NCBI GenBank assembly: GCA_019359375.1
Contig: JAHHHL010000010.1
Location: 62,001 to 126,000, forward strand
Direction: 5' to 3'
Length of the DNA: 64,000 nucleotides
From: Lyngbya sp. HA4199-MV5
Lineage (GTDB): Bacteria; Cyanobacteriota; Cyanobacteriia; Leptolyngbyales; Leptolyngbyaceae
Shown: positions 44,603-53,240 of the stretch, one piece after another
How positions within the stretch are numbered: the first letter of the stretch is position 1
How the letters are laid out: every line of letters starts with the position of its first letter
Notes under the pieces: model-generated
What the model was told of the DNA's origin: nothing
Database searches by the model: none
The model's input: only the letters and a program-made list of their open reading frames with translations
Program-made: the position numbers and the translations under genes

Positions 44603-46432
44603 ATGTCATCCTCCATGTCTGCTTCCGAATCTCCTCGACCAGAAAAAATTTATCTGCCGCGCACCAGCGAATCTGAACCCCTCAAAAAGATTCGCCACAC
44701 GATGTCGCATGTCATGGCAATGGCTGTACAAAAGCTGTTTCCAAAAGCGCAGGTGACGATCGGTCCCTCGATTGAAACGGGCTTTTACTACGATTTTGAT
44801 AGTCCAGAGCCGTTTACTGAGAAAGATCTGAAGGCAATTAAGAAGGAGATGACGAAAATCATCCACCGCAAGCTGCCCGTGATTCGTGAAGAAGTGAGCC
44901 GGGAGGACGCAAAGCAGCGCATTCAGGCACTCAACGAACCCTACAAGTTAGAGATTCTAGAAGGCTTGGAGGAACCAATTACGTTGTATCATCTGGGCGA
45001 CCAATGGTGGGATCTGTGTGCTGGACCTCATGTGGAAACGACGGCTGACCTGAACGCAGACGCATTTGACCTGGAGAGTGTGGCGGGTGCCTATTGGCGT
45101 GGTGATGAAACCAAAGCTCAACTTCAGCGGATTTACGGCACTGCTTGGGAAACCCCTGCCCAGTTAGCAGAATACAAACGCCGCAAAGAAGAAGCGCTCA
45201 AGCGGGATCACCGCAAGTTGGGCAAAGAACTCGGTCTCTTTGTTTTTTCGGATCTGGTCGGACCCGGTTTGCCATTGTGGACTCCGAAAGGAACTGTGCT
45301 GCGATCGACCCTGCAAGAGTTTCTGCAAAAAGAACAACTCAAGCGAGGCTACCTTCCCGTCGTCACTCCCAATATTTCGCGGGTCGATCTGTTCAAACTG
45401 TCTGGGCACTGGCAGAAATATAAGGAAGACATGTTTCCGCTCATGGCAGAGGATGCGGAGTCAGCCGCATTGGAGCAAGGCTTTGTGCTGAAGCCGATGA
45501 ACTGCCCGTTCCATATTCAAATCTACAAAAGTGAACTGCGATCGTATCGGGAACTGCCCCTGCGTCTGGCAGAGTTTGGCACTGTCTATCGTTATGAACA
45601 GTCGGGCGAACTGGGCGGGTTAACGCGGGTGCGCGGCTTTACGCAAGATGATGCTCACTTATTTGTCACCCCAGAGCAGCTTGAGGACGAATTCCTTAAG
45701 GTTGTGGATCTGATCCAATCGGTCTTTCGGGCGTTGCAGCTTGGCAACTCCTTTAGAGCACGCCTGAGCTTTCGTGACCCCGATTCGGATAAGTACATTG
45801 GCTCAGATGACGCATGGGACAAAGCGCAGAGTGCTATCCGCCATGCGGTTGAAAAGATTGGCATGGAGCACTTTGAAGGCATTGGGGAAGCGGCATTTTA
45901 CGGTCCCAAGCTGGATTTTATGTTTAACGATGCCCTCGATCGCGAGTGGCAGTTAGGCACGGTGCAGGTTGATTACAACTTGCCCGAACGCTTTGACCTG
46001 GAATACGTGGCGGAAGACGGTACCCGCAAGCGTCCGGTGATGATCCATCGTGCGCCGTTTGGCTCGCTAGAACGACTCATCGGCATTTTGATCGAAGAGT
46101 ATGCAGGCGATTTCCCCGTTTGGCTGGCACCCGTTCAGGTGCGATTGCTAGCGGTGAGCGAAGACCAACTGCCGTTTGCGAAACAGGTTGCTGGTCAAAT
46201 GCAGGCGATCGGCATTCGTGCGGAAGTGGATACCAGCGGCGATCGCCTGGGCAAACTCATCCGCAATGCCGAAAAAGACAAAATTCCGGTGATGGCAGTA
46301 GTCGGTGCAAAAGAAGTAGAAGCCAATGCTTTGAGCATTCGCACCCGTGCCTCTGGTGAACTGGGTGCGATCGCGGTTAACGACGTGCTGGAGCGGTTGA
46401 AAATAGCAAATGAAGAGCATGGCAATTTCTAA
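44603..46432 (+). CDS. thrS: Threonyl-tRNA synthetase lacking the N-terminal TGS domain
   Basis: A class II synthetase of 609 residues. It begins directly with the editing (N2) domain: HTMSH, GPSIETGFYYDF, and DLCAGPHVETT with the Cys/His metal-site residues. The catalytic domain follows, with motif 1 region, zinc-ligand KPMNCPFH, motif 2 RYEQSGELGGLTRVRGFTQDD and motif 3 IHRAPFGSLERLIGILIE. The anticodon-binding domain (APVQVRLLAVSEDQ...) ends it. The usual ~60-residue TGS domain is absent, as in many cyanobacterial ThrRS. Confidence 0.96.
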   Translation: MSSSMSASESPRPEKIYLPRTSESEPLKKIRHTMSHVMAMAVQKLFPKAQVTIGPSIETGFYYDFDSPEPFTEKDLKAIKKEMTKIIHRKLPVIREEVSREDAKQRIQALNEPYKLEILEGLEEPITLYHLGDQWWDLCAGPHVETTADLNADAFDLESVAGAYWRGDETKAQLQRIYGTAWETPAQLAEYKRRKEEALKRDHRKLGKELGLFVFSDLVGPGLPLWTPKGTVLRSTLQEFLQKEQLKRGYLPVVTPNISRVDLFKLSGHWQKYKEDMFPLMAEDAESAALEQGFVLKPMNCPFHIQIYKSELRSYRELPLRLAEFGTVYRYEQSGELGGLTRVRGFTQDDAHLFVTPEQLEDEFLKVVDLIQSVFRALQLGNSFRARLSFRDPDSDKYIGSDDAWDKAQSAIRHAVEKIGMEHFEGIGEAAFYGPKLDFMFNDALDREWQLGTVQVDYNLPERFDLEYVAEDGTRKRPVMIHRAPFGSLERLIGILIEEYAGDFPVWLAPVQVRLLAVSEDQLPFAKQVAGQMQAIGIRAEVDTSGDRLGKLIRNAEKDKIPVMAVVGAKEVEANALSIRTRASGELGAIAVNDVLERLKIANEEHGNF

Positions 46433-46499
46433 GTAAACGACGTTGCTGCTCTATGACTTCAATTGCACATCACTTTCTGACGATGGCATACAGCAGTAA

Positions 46500-46670
46500 A
46501 TTCATCATCGTGGGCAGGTTCATGCCATGCTTGCTGGGACTGCGATCGAACCTCCACAACTGGATGAATTCTTTTGCGCGAACGAAGCAGATTTACGAAG
46601 GGATGATTTTCGTGAACTGGGCTTTTCCGAATCAGAAATCTGGGACAGAAAAGGCATCACAACTCATTAA
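46500..46670 (+). pseudogene. DinB-family C-terminal remnant
   Basis: After an in-frame TAA at 46497, the plus frame reads IHHRGQVHAMLAG, then EPPQLDEFF and ELGFSESEIW, ending in TAA. The HHRGQ phrase and the LDEFF/ELGxSExxIW tail are typical of DinB (YfiT/DUF664-like) C-termini. The upstream half of such a protein is missing, so this looks like a decayed fragment. An ATG at 46527 could give a 47-residue product, which is unlikely to be functional. Confidence 0.5.
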
Positions 46671-46729
46671 AAACTAGATAAAGCTGATTGGGAAAGAATG
46701 CATTTTCTAGCGTAAGCTTTTGCCATCTG

Positions 46730-47182
46730 TTAGGAAGGCTTGTGTTTAGGAAAATGGCTGAGCAGGTACCAAAATACAATGATATTAATGATAAAAACAA
46801 CCACTTTAATCCATGTGATGCCATGAATTAACTCATAGACTTCGGGCGGAATGCTGATGCCAACGAGAAATAAGACTAGCACATGCGCCCAGCGCTTTTC
46901 ATACCATAAACCAACGGCTTCGATCGCGGTTAAAAGAGCGTAAATGCCAGCGCCAATGCCGCTAAATCTTAGTGTCCTTGGATTAAGATTCAAAATTTCA
47001 TCGAGAATCCAATCAATGAGCTTTGTTTTTCCTTCGAGCGTATAGGCATCCGCAAAGTTTGCCAGCGCATCATAATTTCGCGTGGCTAGCAGCAGCGCGA
47101 TCGAGGTGACGGCAAGGAGGGAGGCGACGAACGCTTTGTAAAACACGATCGCCAGGAGACCGATCGGGCGCTTTTTCAGCAT
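46730..47182 (-). CDS. DUF2127-type membrane protein
   Basis: 150 residues with four predicted TM helices: RPIGLLAIVFYKAFVASLLAVTSIALLLAT, LRFSGIGAGIYALLTAIEAVGLWY, WAHVLVLFLVGISIPPEVYELI and WIKVVVFIINIIVFWYLLSHF. The phrase AIEAVGLWYEKRWAH and the PPEVYEL turn match DUF2127 membrane proteins. Function unknown. Confidence 0.75.
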   Translation of the reverse strand: MLKKRPIGLLAIVFYKAFVASLLAVTSIALLLATRNYDALANFADAYTLEGKTKLIDWILDEILNLNPRTLRFSGIGAGIYALLTAIEAVGLWYEKRWAHVLVLFLVGISIPPEVYELIHGITWIKVVVFIINIIVFWYLLSHFPKHKPS

Positions 47183-47282
47183 TTTGAGTTGCTTTTATGA
47201 TGAAATTGCTGCTTCAGTTAAGGATACATTGCCTGGTTGACTCACGGGCGGGTAGGCTGTCAGCCTTTAAGACGCTTATCAG

Positions 47283-47633
47283 TCAACCAGATCCAGGAGA
47301 CGGTTTCTTCGTGCTTTGCTCAATTAAGCGAGGTGGCGTTGCCTGACGGTAAGCACCACAATAGTGCATGGTGAGAACGACCTTAAATGCCCAATGACGG
47401 CGCGGAACATCGGTAAAAGGGTTGGGTAATGTTTCAGCCTGGTTTTTGACGCAGGCATCCAATCTCTGTTGAGTAGTAGGCGCTGCTTCAGCTTGAGCCG
47501 TGATTTGCGGTAATGGATAAGGTTCAGACGCGATCGCGGCTAGTGGCACTGCTAACGGAGCGATCGTCAACAGACCCACTGCTATAAAACGACGCAAGGG
47601 CACAAAGTAGCAAAAGCGCCACTGGTTTCTCAT
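47283..47633 (-). CDS. Secreted small protein with S-layer-homology-like segment
   Basis: 116 residues. A signal peptide (FIAVGLLTIAPLAVPLAAIAS) is followed by an Ala/Gln-rich linker and a partial SLH-like motif, NPFTDVPRRHWAFKVVLTMHYCGAYR (about 71-96). SLH domains of cyanobacterial outer-membrane proteins start F-x-D-V-P-x-x-H-W-A. Only one incomplete SLH unit is present, so it may be truncated. The stop codon lies in the right arm of a 10-bp inverted repeat (47233-47242 / 47281-47290). Confidence 0.6.
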   Translation of the reverse strand: MRNQWRFCYFVPLRRFIAVGLLTIAPLAVPLAAIASEPYPLPQITAQAEAAPTTQQRLDACVKNQAETLPNPFTDVPRRHWAFKVVLTMHYCGAYRQATPPRLIEQSTKKPSPGSG

Positions 47634-47914
47634 CGCAATCGGTTCCTCGTCTCAAGTGTTTTCAGCCGCGACTTTTACCTTCGCTGCTATTGTCAGTGTA
47701 CCGATTTAACAAACAATTCTAGTGGATCGATCGATGGGCTGAGCTTGCACTGTAATTGACCTGAAGCTGCACTCATTGCGTGCAGGAAGACTGATCACAC
47801 ATGCGCTTTGTCAGAAATGCCTTGCCCAAACTGTCTAAACTACCTGGTAAAATAGAAAAGCTAGCTAAAACATTGACTATGAGCAGTAGATAGTGAATAG
47901 TTAAGACTTAGCAA

Positions 47915-47988
47915 GGCTCAGTAGCTCAGTTGGTTAGAGCAGGGGACTCATAAGCCCAAGGTCACAGGTTCAAATCCCGTCTGAGCCA
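47915..47988 (+). tRNA. tRNA-Met (anticodon CAT)
   Basis: Acceptor GGCTCAG pairs with CTGAGCC, discriminator A. The D arm is GCTC/GAGC with loop AGTTGGTTA, the anticodon loop CTCATAA (CAT) and the T arm ACAGG/CCCGT-type with TTCAAAT. The anticodon stem (GGGGA/GCCCA) has three central G-C pairs and mismatched ends, which is unusual. It could alternatively be the tRNA-Ile that reads AUA after lysidine modification. No CCA is encoded. A truncated integrase lies 130 bases downstream. Confidence 0.9.
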
Positions 47989-48117
47989 TCGTTTCAGAAA
48001 AGCAAACCCCAAGATAGCGATCGTTTTAGGGGGTTGCCCCTTTGCTCAAGTTTTAGGGGGTAGACCCAAGGTCTATACCTGTAATGCCTTACCAGCGGGT
48101 TTTAGATTCTTGGTAGC

Positions 48118-48633
48118 TTAAAAATCGGGCACGATGAGATTTCGCTTCACGGAGGCGTAGTGTTTGTAGATGACCTCTGGTGAATTGCCCACGAGATACG
48201 CCACATCTTTAGGGTCTAAACCAGCTTCCAGAGCCAGTGTGATGAAGGTATGACGGGTGTTTTTGAGCGGTAGGTACTCCTTCACCTGATGCTCTGCCAC
48301 AAGTGACTTCACTACGACTGACCAGCCACGATTGACCAGGTTGTGAGTGTCGATCGCTTTGCCCGACGGCGAGGGGAAAACGAACCCGTCTGACCAGGGT
48401 TTCGAGCGTAGCAAGCTTGACAACCGCTCATTGCAAGGGAACTCCCTCACTGAATGCGTCTTCGTCTCGCCCTGGATGTTGGTATCGCTGGGCATGGCGG
48501 CGGCAAAGCGGATGGATGAGCAATCATGAGCGATGTGGCTCCACTGCAACGCGCGCGCTTCTTCCAGCCGACAACCTGTGTAGAACAGCAGTTTGATGAA
48601 GCCCGTGCGGTTCCTTAGAGCGGCTTGTTGTCG
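48118..48633 (-). pseudogene. Truncated tyrosine recombinase (integrase), catalytic domain only
   Basis: The minus frame, open from just after a TAA at 48634-48636, starts RQQAALRNRTGFIKLLFYTG and carries the catalytic Arg in TGCRLEEARALQW. It also has the second box (NTRHTFITLALEAG) and the nucleophile Tyr (VIYKHYAS). The His usually found in LGHS is Asn here (VGNSPEV). The N-terminal core-binding domain is missing, and the first ATG (48549) lies after the catalytic Arg, so a functional enzyme is unlikely. It is probably left over from an element that entered at the adjacent tRNA-Met. Confidence 0.75.
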
Positions 48634-48652
48634 TTACTACTGCTGGAGGTGT

Positions 48653-49492
48653 CTACTCGTCTGCTTTACAGCAAGGAGCAATTGGCGAGGTCGCGACTGG
48701 TTCCAAATTAGTTTGGCGGAGTAGGTCAGACCAGGCGCGGGCGATCGCAGCATCAACAAATTGCTTTCCTTGCACTTGAAGCCCCAGTGTGGTTAGCGCG
48801 TCATACCAGATGCCATTTGCGGCGTAAAAGGTGGCGCGATCGAGCGGAGTTTTGGCTATCGCTAGTTGGCGCTGTAGCTGAGTGGAAGGTGTAATGCGTT
48901 GAATACCACCGCTGAAGATAATTGGACTATCAATGCTTGGTTCAGCCAGGGCACTGTTACCTGAGTTGCAAAAGAGCCTGATTTCCCAACGATGGGGTGT
49001 GTTGGCTTGTAGAGGGGGAGCAGTGGCGGGAATGGGTAGACTCAAGACGGCGGCTGGCGTATGGGGAGGAATTTGAAACGTCAGACGGTGGCTGCTTTTG
49101 TTAGACCCATCTTGCAAGACAAGGACAGCTAGAGCACCGTCTTTGATGCCGCTGGACGTATGGAGCCAGAAGGTTGGACGATCGGCAGTGGTCAGTCCCC
49201 AGCGAACAGTTTTATGACCAGAAGGAGTGAGTGGCACAAGTGGGGTTAGCGAGGCTTCAGAACGATCGCCACAGCCTCGACCAGCACCGCCTTGACTGCG
49301 CCCACTGCCCGGATCGTTAACCACAGGTGGCGGTGGAAGGGCAGCAGGAGGGTTGAATGGAATGGCAACTGACGATGGATTAGCGATCGCGTTAGTTTGC
49401 GATCGCGCCACCTGAGCAGGGCTGAAGGCGACCACCAGTGCCAGGGTTGAGGCGACCCCCATCGTTGCATGGCTTAGTTGAATGTTAATCAT
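48653..49492 (-). CDS. DUF928 family secreted protein
   Basis: 279 residues. A signal-like N-terminus (MGVASTLALVVAFSPAQVA) precedes a Pro-rich linker and then the DUF928 core. That core has RGCGDRS-type Cys, LTPLVPLTPSGHKTVRWGLTTADRPTFWLHT, HRLTFQIPPH and RWEIRLFCNSG, then IQRITPSTQLQRQLAIAK and GIWYDALTTLG. The second copy at 61113-61817 has the same order of blocks. It overlaps the end of the CHAT-CHASE2 gene by eight bases, so it is in the same operon. DUF928 genes are found near CHASE2 and CHAT genes in cyanobacteria (from memory); biochemical role unknown, likely periplasmic. Confidence 0.8.
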   Translation of the reverse strand: MINIQLSHATMGVASTLALVVAFSPAQVARSQTNAIANPSSVAIPFNPPAALPPPPVVNDPGSGRSQGGAGRGCGDRSEASLTPLVPLTPSGHKTVRWGLTTADRPTFWLHTSSGIKDGALAVLVLQDGSNKSSHRLTFQIPPHTPAAVLSLPIPATAPPLQANTPHRWEIRLFCNSGNSALAEPSIDSPIIFSGGIQRITPSTQLQRQLAIAKTPLDRATFYAANGIWYDALTTLGLQVQGKQFVDAAIARAWSDLLRQTNLEPVATSPIAPCCKADE

Positions 49493-51848
49493 GAGGTGTT
49501 TTCGGTTTAGCTGTAGCCGTTAAGAGCGCTACAGAGGTGCTGGTGATCAACAGGGCAACGATGGGTGGAGCGAGGGGAATCCATCCCCCTTGAATCAAAC
49601 ATACCTGACACAGACCAATGAGAATGCCGATCGCAATCCCAACTGCCAGGATTAAAAATCCCAATCGGCGAAACTGCCACGCAAGCACGCCGCCGATGAT
49701 CGCCCAGCCTGCAATCCAGAGCGGCTCAATCCAGGTTGCCCAGACCCACAGCAACGGGCGGCGATCGAGCACGGCGCTGAGCATCTGACTGATCATTTGA
49801 GCGTGAAGCAGCACTCCGGGGATGCGATCGATATCTGCTTTACCAAACGGCGTTGTCCAATAGTCGCCGCTGCTGTGGGGGGCGGCAATGCCAATCAACA
49901 CAATTCGACCGTTGATCGCGTTGGGATTGATCTGGTCAGTCACTACTTGAGTCAGGGTTGCCTGTTGAGCAATCTCACGAGGAGAAGGCGCGGCACGGTA
50001 ATTGAGCAAGACCTGTCCACTGTTGGCAACGAGGGTTTGATAGCCGCCCGTGCGACGTTGCAGTTGGCGAAAAACGGTGTTGCTAAACTGCAAGTCGTTT
50101 TGGGGTGTTACCGTAGCTTGAATGCCCTTCGCCTCGAGATAGTGGTTTGCCAGTTGCACACTGAAGGCATAAGCAGCGGTACAGCGTGAGCTTGGGTTGG
50201 CGGGCAGAACGAGCAAATGACGACGCACTACGCCATCGGCATCGCGGACAAAATCACTGAATCCTAAACGGCTCTCTGGCACTTCTGGAGGAGGCAGAAC
50301 GCCGATCGGATCGCTCTTGGCAGCAGGGCGTTTACACACCGCGAACAGGTGGTTCTGTTTCAAACGGGTGGCGAGTTCAGGTACATCGGTGGGCGTATCG
50401 CGGTAGAGATCAAGCCCGATCGCGGCAGGTTTGTGCTGTCCCAGTTTTTGCAGCAAGCGGTTCAAGGTGCGATCGGAGATGGAACCGCGACGCATTTTTT
50501 CACCCTCTGCCTGAATGTCTTGCTCTGTAATGGTGACAGCCAGCAGACGAGCATCGGGCGGTTCAGCAGGACGCGACTGCATCAGGCGATCGAAGCTCCA
50601 GAGTTCCAACGGCTGTAACCAGCCCAAACAGCGCACTCCGGCAATCAAGCTAGTCACTACCAGGCTGTTGAACAGAACCATTTGTAGCTCGTGACGACTG
50701 GGCAAGTGCAGGGGAAACGATCGTGCGCCGCACCAGTCTTGCCAGGTTGGTGGCACCTCAGCAGGATTCTGACAGATAACCGGGAGCCAGGTGGCACAGG
50801 GAAAGTCGGCTTCCAGGGCTTGCAGTTTTTCTCGTGCCTCGCGCACAGCGGTATACAGCGATGCTCCACCCGCAAACGCGGTGAGAAAATGCTTGAGAAA
50901 CTCCTGCGCCACGCGATCGGGTACGGGTTCTCGCATCACGATGACCTGGGGCAAATGCAGGTCTGCCAGATCGCGTGCCAGTCCTAACCCATCGCAGGAG
51001 TTAAAGATTGCCAGCTTCAGCCCATGCGCGATCGCCGTTCGCAAGGCAAACTTCAATTGTGCGATCGTCAAACTTTCTGTTGCATTCACCGCAATGCTGC
51101 CGACTCCCGACTCCCGACTCCCGACTCCCTGCCCCGAACTATGTCCGGCAAAAAACAGCACATCCCAACCTGGCTCCCAAAGCTGCTGATTCAATTCACT
51201 GGCGTTTGGCTCCACCAAAAACGTGAGTTCGGCACCGGGCAATTGCTGCAACATCTGTTGATCTTTGGCAACGTCAATGCCCTCGTGGTTGCCCAGGATG
51301 GCTAGAATTCTGACCTTGCGGCGTGGTTTTGTCGCTGCTGCTTTGGTCGATCGCAGGTACTCTGGCACACTGAGCGCAATTTCTGCGTTGGGGTAATCGT
51401 CTAGAAACGACCAGAGGCACCACGGCAATCGCAATAGCGTTGCGTCATCAGCAACGATGATTAACCGAATGTGATCGGCAGGTCTAAGCTGCGTTCGTAA
51501 CTGGCGATCGATCTGCCGAAACGCCTCCGCGTTCAACCAGCGATTCAGAGCCGTTTGCAAGTCCTGGCAAAGCTGATGAAACTCGGTTTGAGAAAGGTGC
51601 GTCAGGTCGCCTTCATCGACTTCAAAGGATGGCGATCGAACACCCGATCGCCATCCTTTACTGCCATACAGGGCTTCATACAACCGTTGCCAGCGTCGAT
51701 ATAGCGCTTCTAGCTCTGGTGCGGCAGGCAAACTGCCTGTGAACTGCATCGGATTAGGACTATGCTCATCCCACAGTTGAGCAATCACAGTGGGCAACCC
51801 ATGCTGCAAGTCTCCGTTTCCCAAATTTAGAACAACGAGGTAGCGCAT
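49485..51848 (-). CDS. CHAT protease-CHASE2 transmembrane sensor protein
   Basis: A 787-residue membrane protein. Residues 1-375 hold an N-terminal region and a CHAT (caspase-like) peptidase domain with catalytic His236 (LFFAGHSS) and Cys285 (IFNSCDG). A TM follows at about 390-410. Residues ~413-690 form a CHASE2 sensory domain (FDRLMQSRP, LLAVTITEQDI, AAIGLDLYRD, LGFSDFVRDADGVVRRHL, GRIVLIGIAAPHSSGDYWTTPFG). Three TM helices end the protein (about 698-724, 730-751, 757-778). CHASE2 is extracytoplasmic, so the protease faces the cytoplasm and an outside signal could gate it (inference). A heptamer repeat is embedded three residues after the catalytic His. The gene lies after DUF1822 and overlaps the DUF928 gene. 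Confidence 0.88.
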   Translation of the reverse strand: MRYLVVLNLGNGDLQHGLPTVIAQLWDEHSPNPMQFTGSLPAAPELEALYRRWQRLYEALYGSKGWRSGVRSPSFEVDEGDLTHLSQTEFHQLCQDLQTALNRWLNAEAFRQIDRQLRTQLRPADHIRLIIVADDATLLRLPWCLWSFLDDYPNAEIALSVPEYLRSTKAAATKPRRKVRILAILGNHEGIDVAKDQQMLQQLPGAELTFLVEPNASELNQQLWEPGWDVLFFAGHSSGQGVGSRESGVGSIAVNATESLTIAQLKFALRTAIAHGLKLAIFNSCDGLGLARDLADLHLPQVIVMREPVPDRVAQEFLKHFLTAFAGGASLYTAVREAREKLQALEADFPCATWLPVICQNPAEVPPTWQDWCGARSFPLHLPSRHELQMVLFNSLVVTSLIAGVRCLGWLQPLELWSFDRLMQSRPAEPPDARLLAVTITEQDIQAEGEKMRRGSISDRTLNRLLQKLGQHKPAAIGLDLYRDTPTDVPELATRLKQNHLFAVCKRPAAKSDPIGVLPPPEVPESRLGFSDFVRDADGVVRRHLLVLPANPSSRCTAAYAFSVQLANHYLEAKGIQATVTPQNDLQFSNTVFRQLQRRTGGYQTLVANSGQVLLNYRAAPSPREIAQQATLTQVVTDQINPNAINGRIVLIGIAAPHSSGDYWTTPFGKADIDRIPGVLLHAQMISQMLSAVLDRRPLLWVWATWIEPLWIAGWAIIGGVLAWQFRRLGFLILAVGIAIGILIGLCQVCLIQGGWIPLAPPIVALLITSTSVALLTATAKPKTPHD
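51102..51129 (+). repeat. In-frame STRR: four GACTCCC heptamers inside the CHAT domain
   Basis: Four perfect tandem heptamers lie inside the CHAT-CHASE2 coding sequence. On the coding strand they encode the loop GVGSRESGVGS (about 241-251), right after catalytic His236. Since 7 is not a multiple of 3, any change of one unit would shift the reading frame. Confidence 0.9.
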
Positions 51849-51858
51849 GGGGACAGGC

Positions 51859-51886
51859 GGGAGTGGGGAGTAGGGAGTGGGGAATA
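51859..51886 (+). repeat. STRR: four GGGARTR heptamers in the leader of the CHAT-CHASE2 gene
   Basis: GGGAGTG, GGGAGTA, GGGAGTG and GGGAATA in tandem, 10 bases upstream of the CHAT-CHASE2 start codon (minus strand). They occupy the place of a Shine-Dalgarno, so copy changes might alter translation. Confidence 0.8.
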
Positions 51887-51903
51887 CAGTTCAGTGATTA
51901 AAC

Positions 51904-52003
51904 GTAGGATGTGTTAGGCGAAACCGTAACGCATTAAACCCTTGAACAGCATGGGTTACGCTACCACTTTTCTGGTATGCCGGAACGGCTTTACCCATCC
52001 TAC
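51904..52003. repeat. MITE-like imperfect inverted repeat, about 100 bp
   Basis: The ends read GTAGGATG...CATCCTAC, and the inner parts are partially complementary (GTTAGGCGAAACCGTAACGC against GCCGGAACGGCTTTACCC). Such GTAGG-TTAGGCGAAGCCGTAACGC elements are common non-autonomous repeats in cyanobacterial intergenic DNA. It lies between DUF1822 and the CHAT-CHASE2 gene, so it is transcribed if these genes form one operon. Confidence 0.65.
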
Positions 52004-52050
52004 AAATAGTTGTGCCTTCCTATTTATCACAGGTGGTTTGCTTCCCATTT

Positions 52051-53217
52051 CTAGACAACAAAGTCTTCGGTGATGATGGTGTTGTCGATCGCCACCTGCA
52101 AACTGAACTGAGTCTCAGGCGGGCACTTGAATCGTTTTAACTGAATCACGTTGTCTCGATCGCGGGCTTGTATCGCTTGAACCGTTTCGCCAGCAGTAGA
52201 CAGCAGGGTCAGGCTCAGTCCTTCGGGTAGGCAATCAGTGGCATCAAGGGGACGAAGCTGAGCTTGAATGCTGACTCGACCATCTGCTTGTGGCTCCACG
52301 GCAACGAGCAACAAGATATTTTTATTGGGAAGACGCACCCGCTTGGCTCTACGGATGGATCGCTGAGTGCGATCGTCGCGTCGAAAGTTAAACGCCTCGG
52401 CTTCAATACCCAACTGCTCCAGTGTTTGCCAGCCTTCGTCAAAACGATTTTGCAACCACTGGCTGAGGTTTGCAAGGGTGCGCGTGAGCGAGGTGGATTC
52501 GCCCCGACGCGATCGCCCCAGTTGTTGTCGCCAGTCATCATTAGTAATCAACGCTGCCCAAAGGTGAAAGGGAATTTCTAAACGGGGTTGCAGTACGGCG
52601 GGATTTGCCAACCGTTGCAGCAGGTTTTCTGCCTGAACTGCGGACAGCGGGGACAGGGGCGCAATTTCTGTCCTGGTCAGCTCTGGAAACTGACACACAA
52701 TCCACAGAACGCTCAAATCTTGCACCAACTGATAAGCATCCAGGCAATAGACGCGGTGGTCTGCATCGTAGGTGCCCAGAGTCTTGAGCTGTGCATGGGT
52801 GGTGTATGCCCAAAGGCGAAGGCACAGATCGTCTGGGTCTACCTGAACAGCCAGATAATAGTCGCCTGCCCACGCAGGAAGATCGACCCACTCTTGCGGC
52901 ACTTGGAGTTCGCTGGTGTCGATGGTTTTGTCTGGAATGAGAATCAACCGCCGATCGCAAAGGTCGATCGCGGTGCCTCTCACCAGTTCCCCTAAAAGCG
53001 GCACTGCACCAGACCAGGCAGTTGCGTTTGGGGCGTGGTTTGAATGATAGTCTGCCTGTAGCCAGGGCAATACTGTGTGCAAGCAAACTTGATTTAAGTA
53101 CGTGTTCCATTGAGTTAGGGGATTTGAAGCAGATTGGCTGTGCTGCCAGGACTCCTGGTGAATCTCTGGTGAAATCTCCAGCCTCAACTCAGTCAAGGTA
53201 TCGGGTAAGAAGCTCAT
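52051..53217 (-). CDS. DUF1822 family protein
   Basis: A 388-residue soluble protein of the cyanobacterial DUF1822 family: VPQEWVDLPAWAGDYYLAVQVDPDDLCLRLWAYTTHAQL, then the conserved DADHRVYCLDAYQLVQDLSVLWIV and a C-terminal beta-rich part (KNILLLVAVEPQADGRVSIQAQLRPLDATDCLPEGLSLTLL). No TM or enzymatic motif is visible. It sits between the sigma-like gene and CHAT-CHASE2. By analogy with CHAT-substrate-sigma systems it could be a sigma partner or protease substrate (inference only). Its start lies within a 22-bp tandem duplication that moved it away from the sigma stop codon. Confidence 0.82.
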   Translation of the reverse strand: MSFLPDTLTELRLEISPEIHQESWQHSQSASNPLTQWNTYLNQVCLHTVLPWLQADYHSNHAPNATAWSGAVPLLGELVRGTAIDLCDRRLILIPDKTIDTSELQVPQEWVDLPAWAGDYYLAVQVDPDDLCLRLWAYTTHAQLKTLGTYDADHRVYCLDAYQLVQDLSVLWIVCQFPELTRTEIAPLSPLSAVQAENLLQRLANPAVLQPRLEIPFHLWAALITNDDWRQQLGRSRRGESTSLTRTLANLSQWLQNRFDEGWQTLEQLGIEAEAFNFRRDDRTQRSIRRAKRVRLPNKNILLLVAVEPQADGRVSIQAQLRPLDATDCLPEGLSLTLLSTAGETVQAIQARDRDNVIQLKRFKCPPETQFSLQVAIDNTIITEDFVV

Positions 53218-53240
53218 AGGTATCGGGTAAGAAGCTCATA
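53197..53240 (+). repeat. Perfect 22-bp tandem duplication across the sigma/DUF1822 junction
   Basis: The unit GGTATCGGGTAAGAAGCTCA plus TA occurs at 53197-53218 and again at 53219-53240 without mismatch. Each copy contains the ATG of DUF1822 (53215-53217 and 53237-53239, read on the minus strand). The outer ATG overlaps the sigma stop as ATGA but now leads out of frame to a 16-codon peptide. Confidence 0.95.

Noticed and set aside
46453-46677. 74-codon plus-strand frame after thrS
   Set aside because: The neighbouring frame carries the DinB-like remnant; this one is its out-of-frame shadow.
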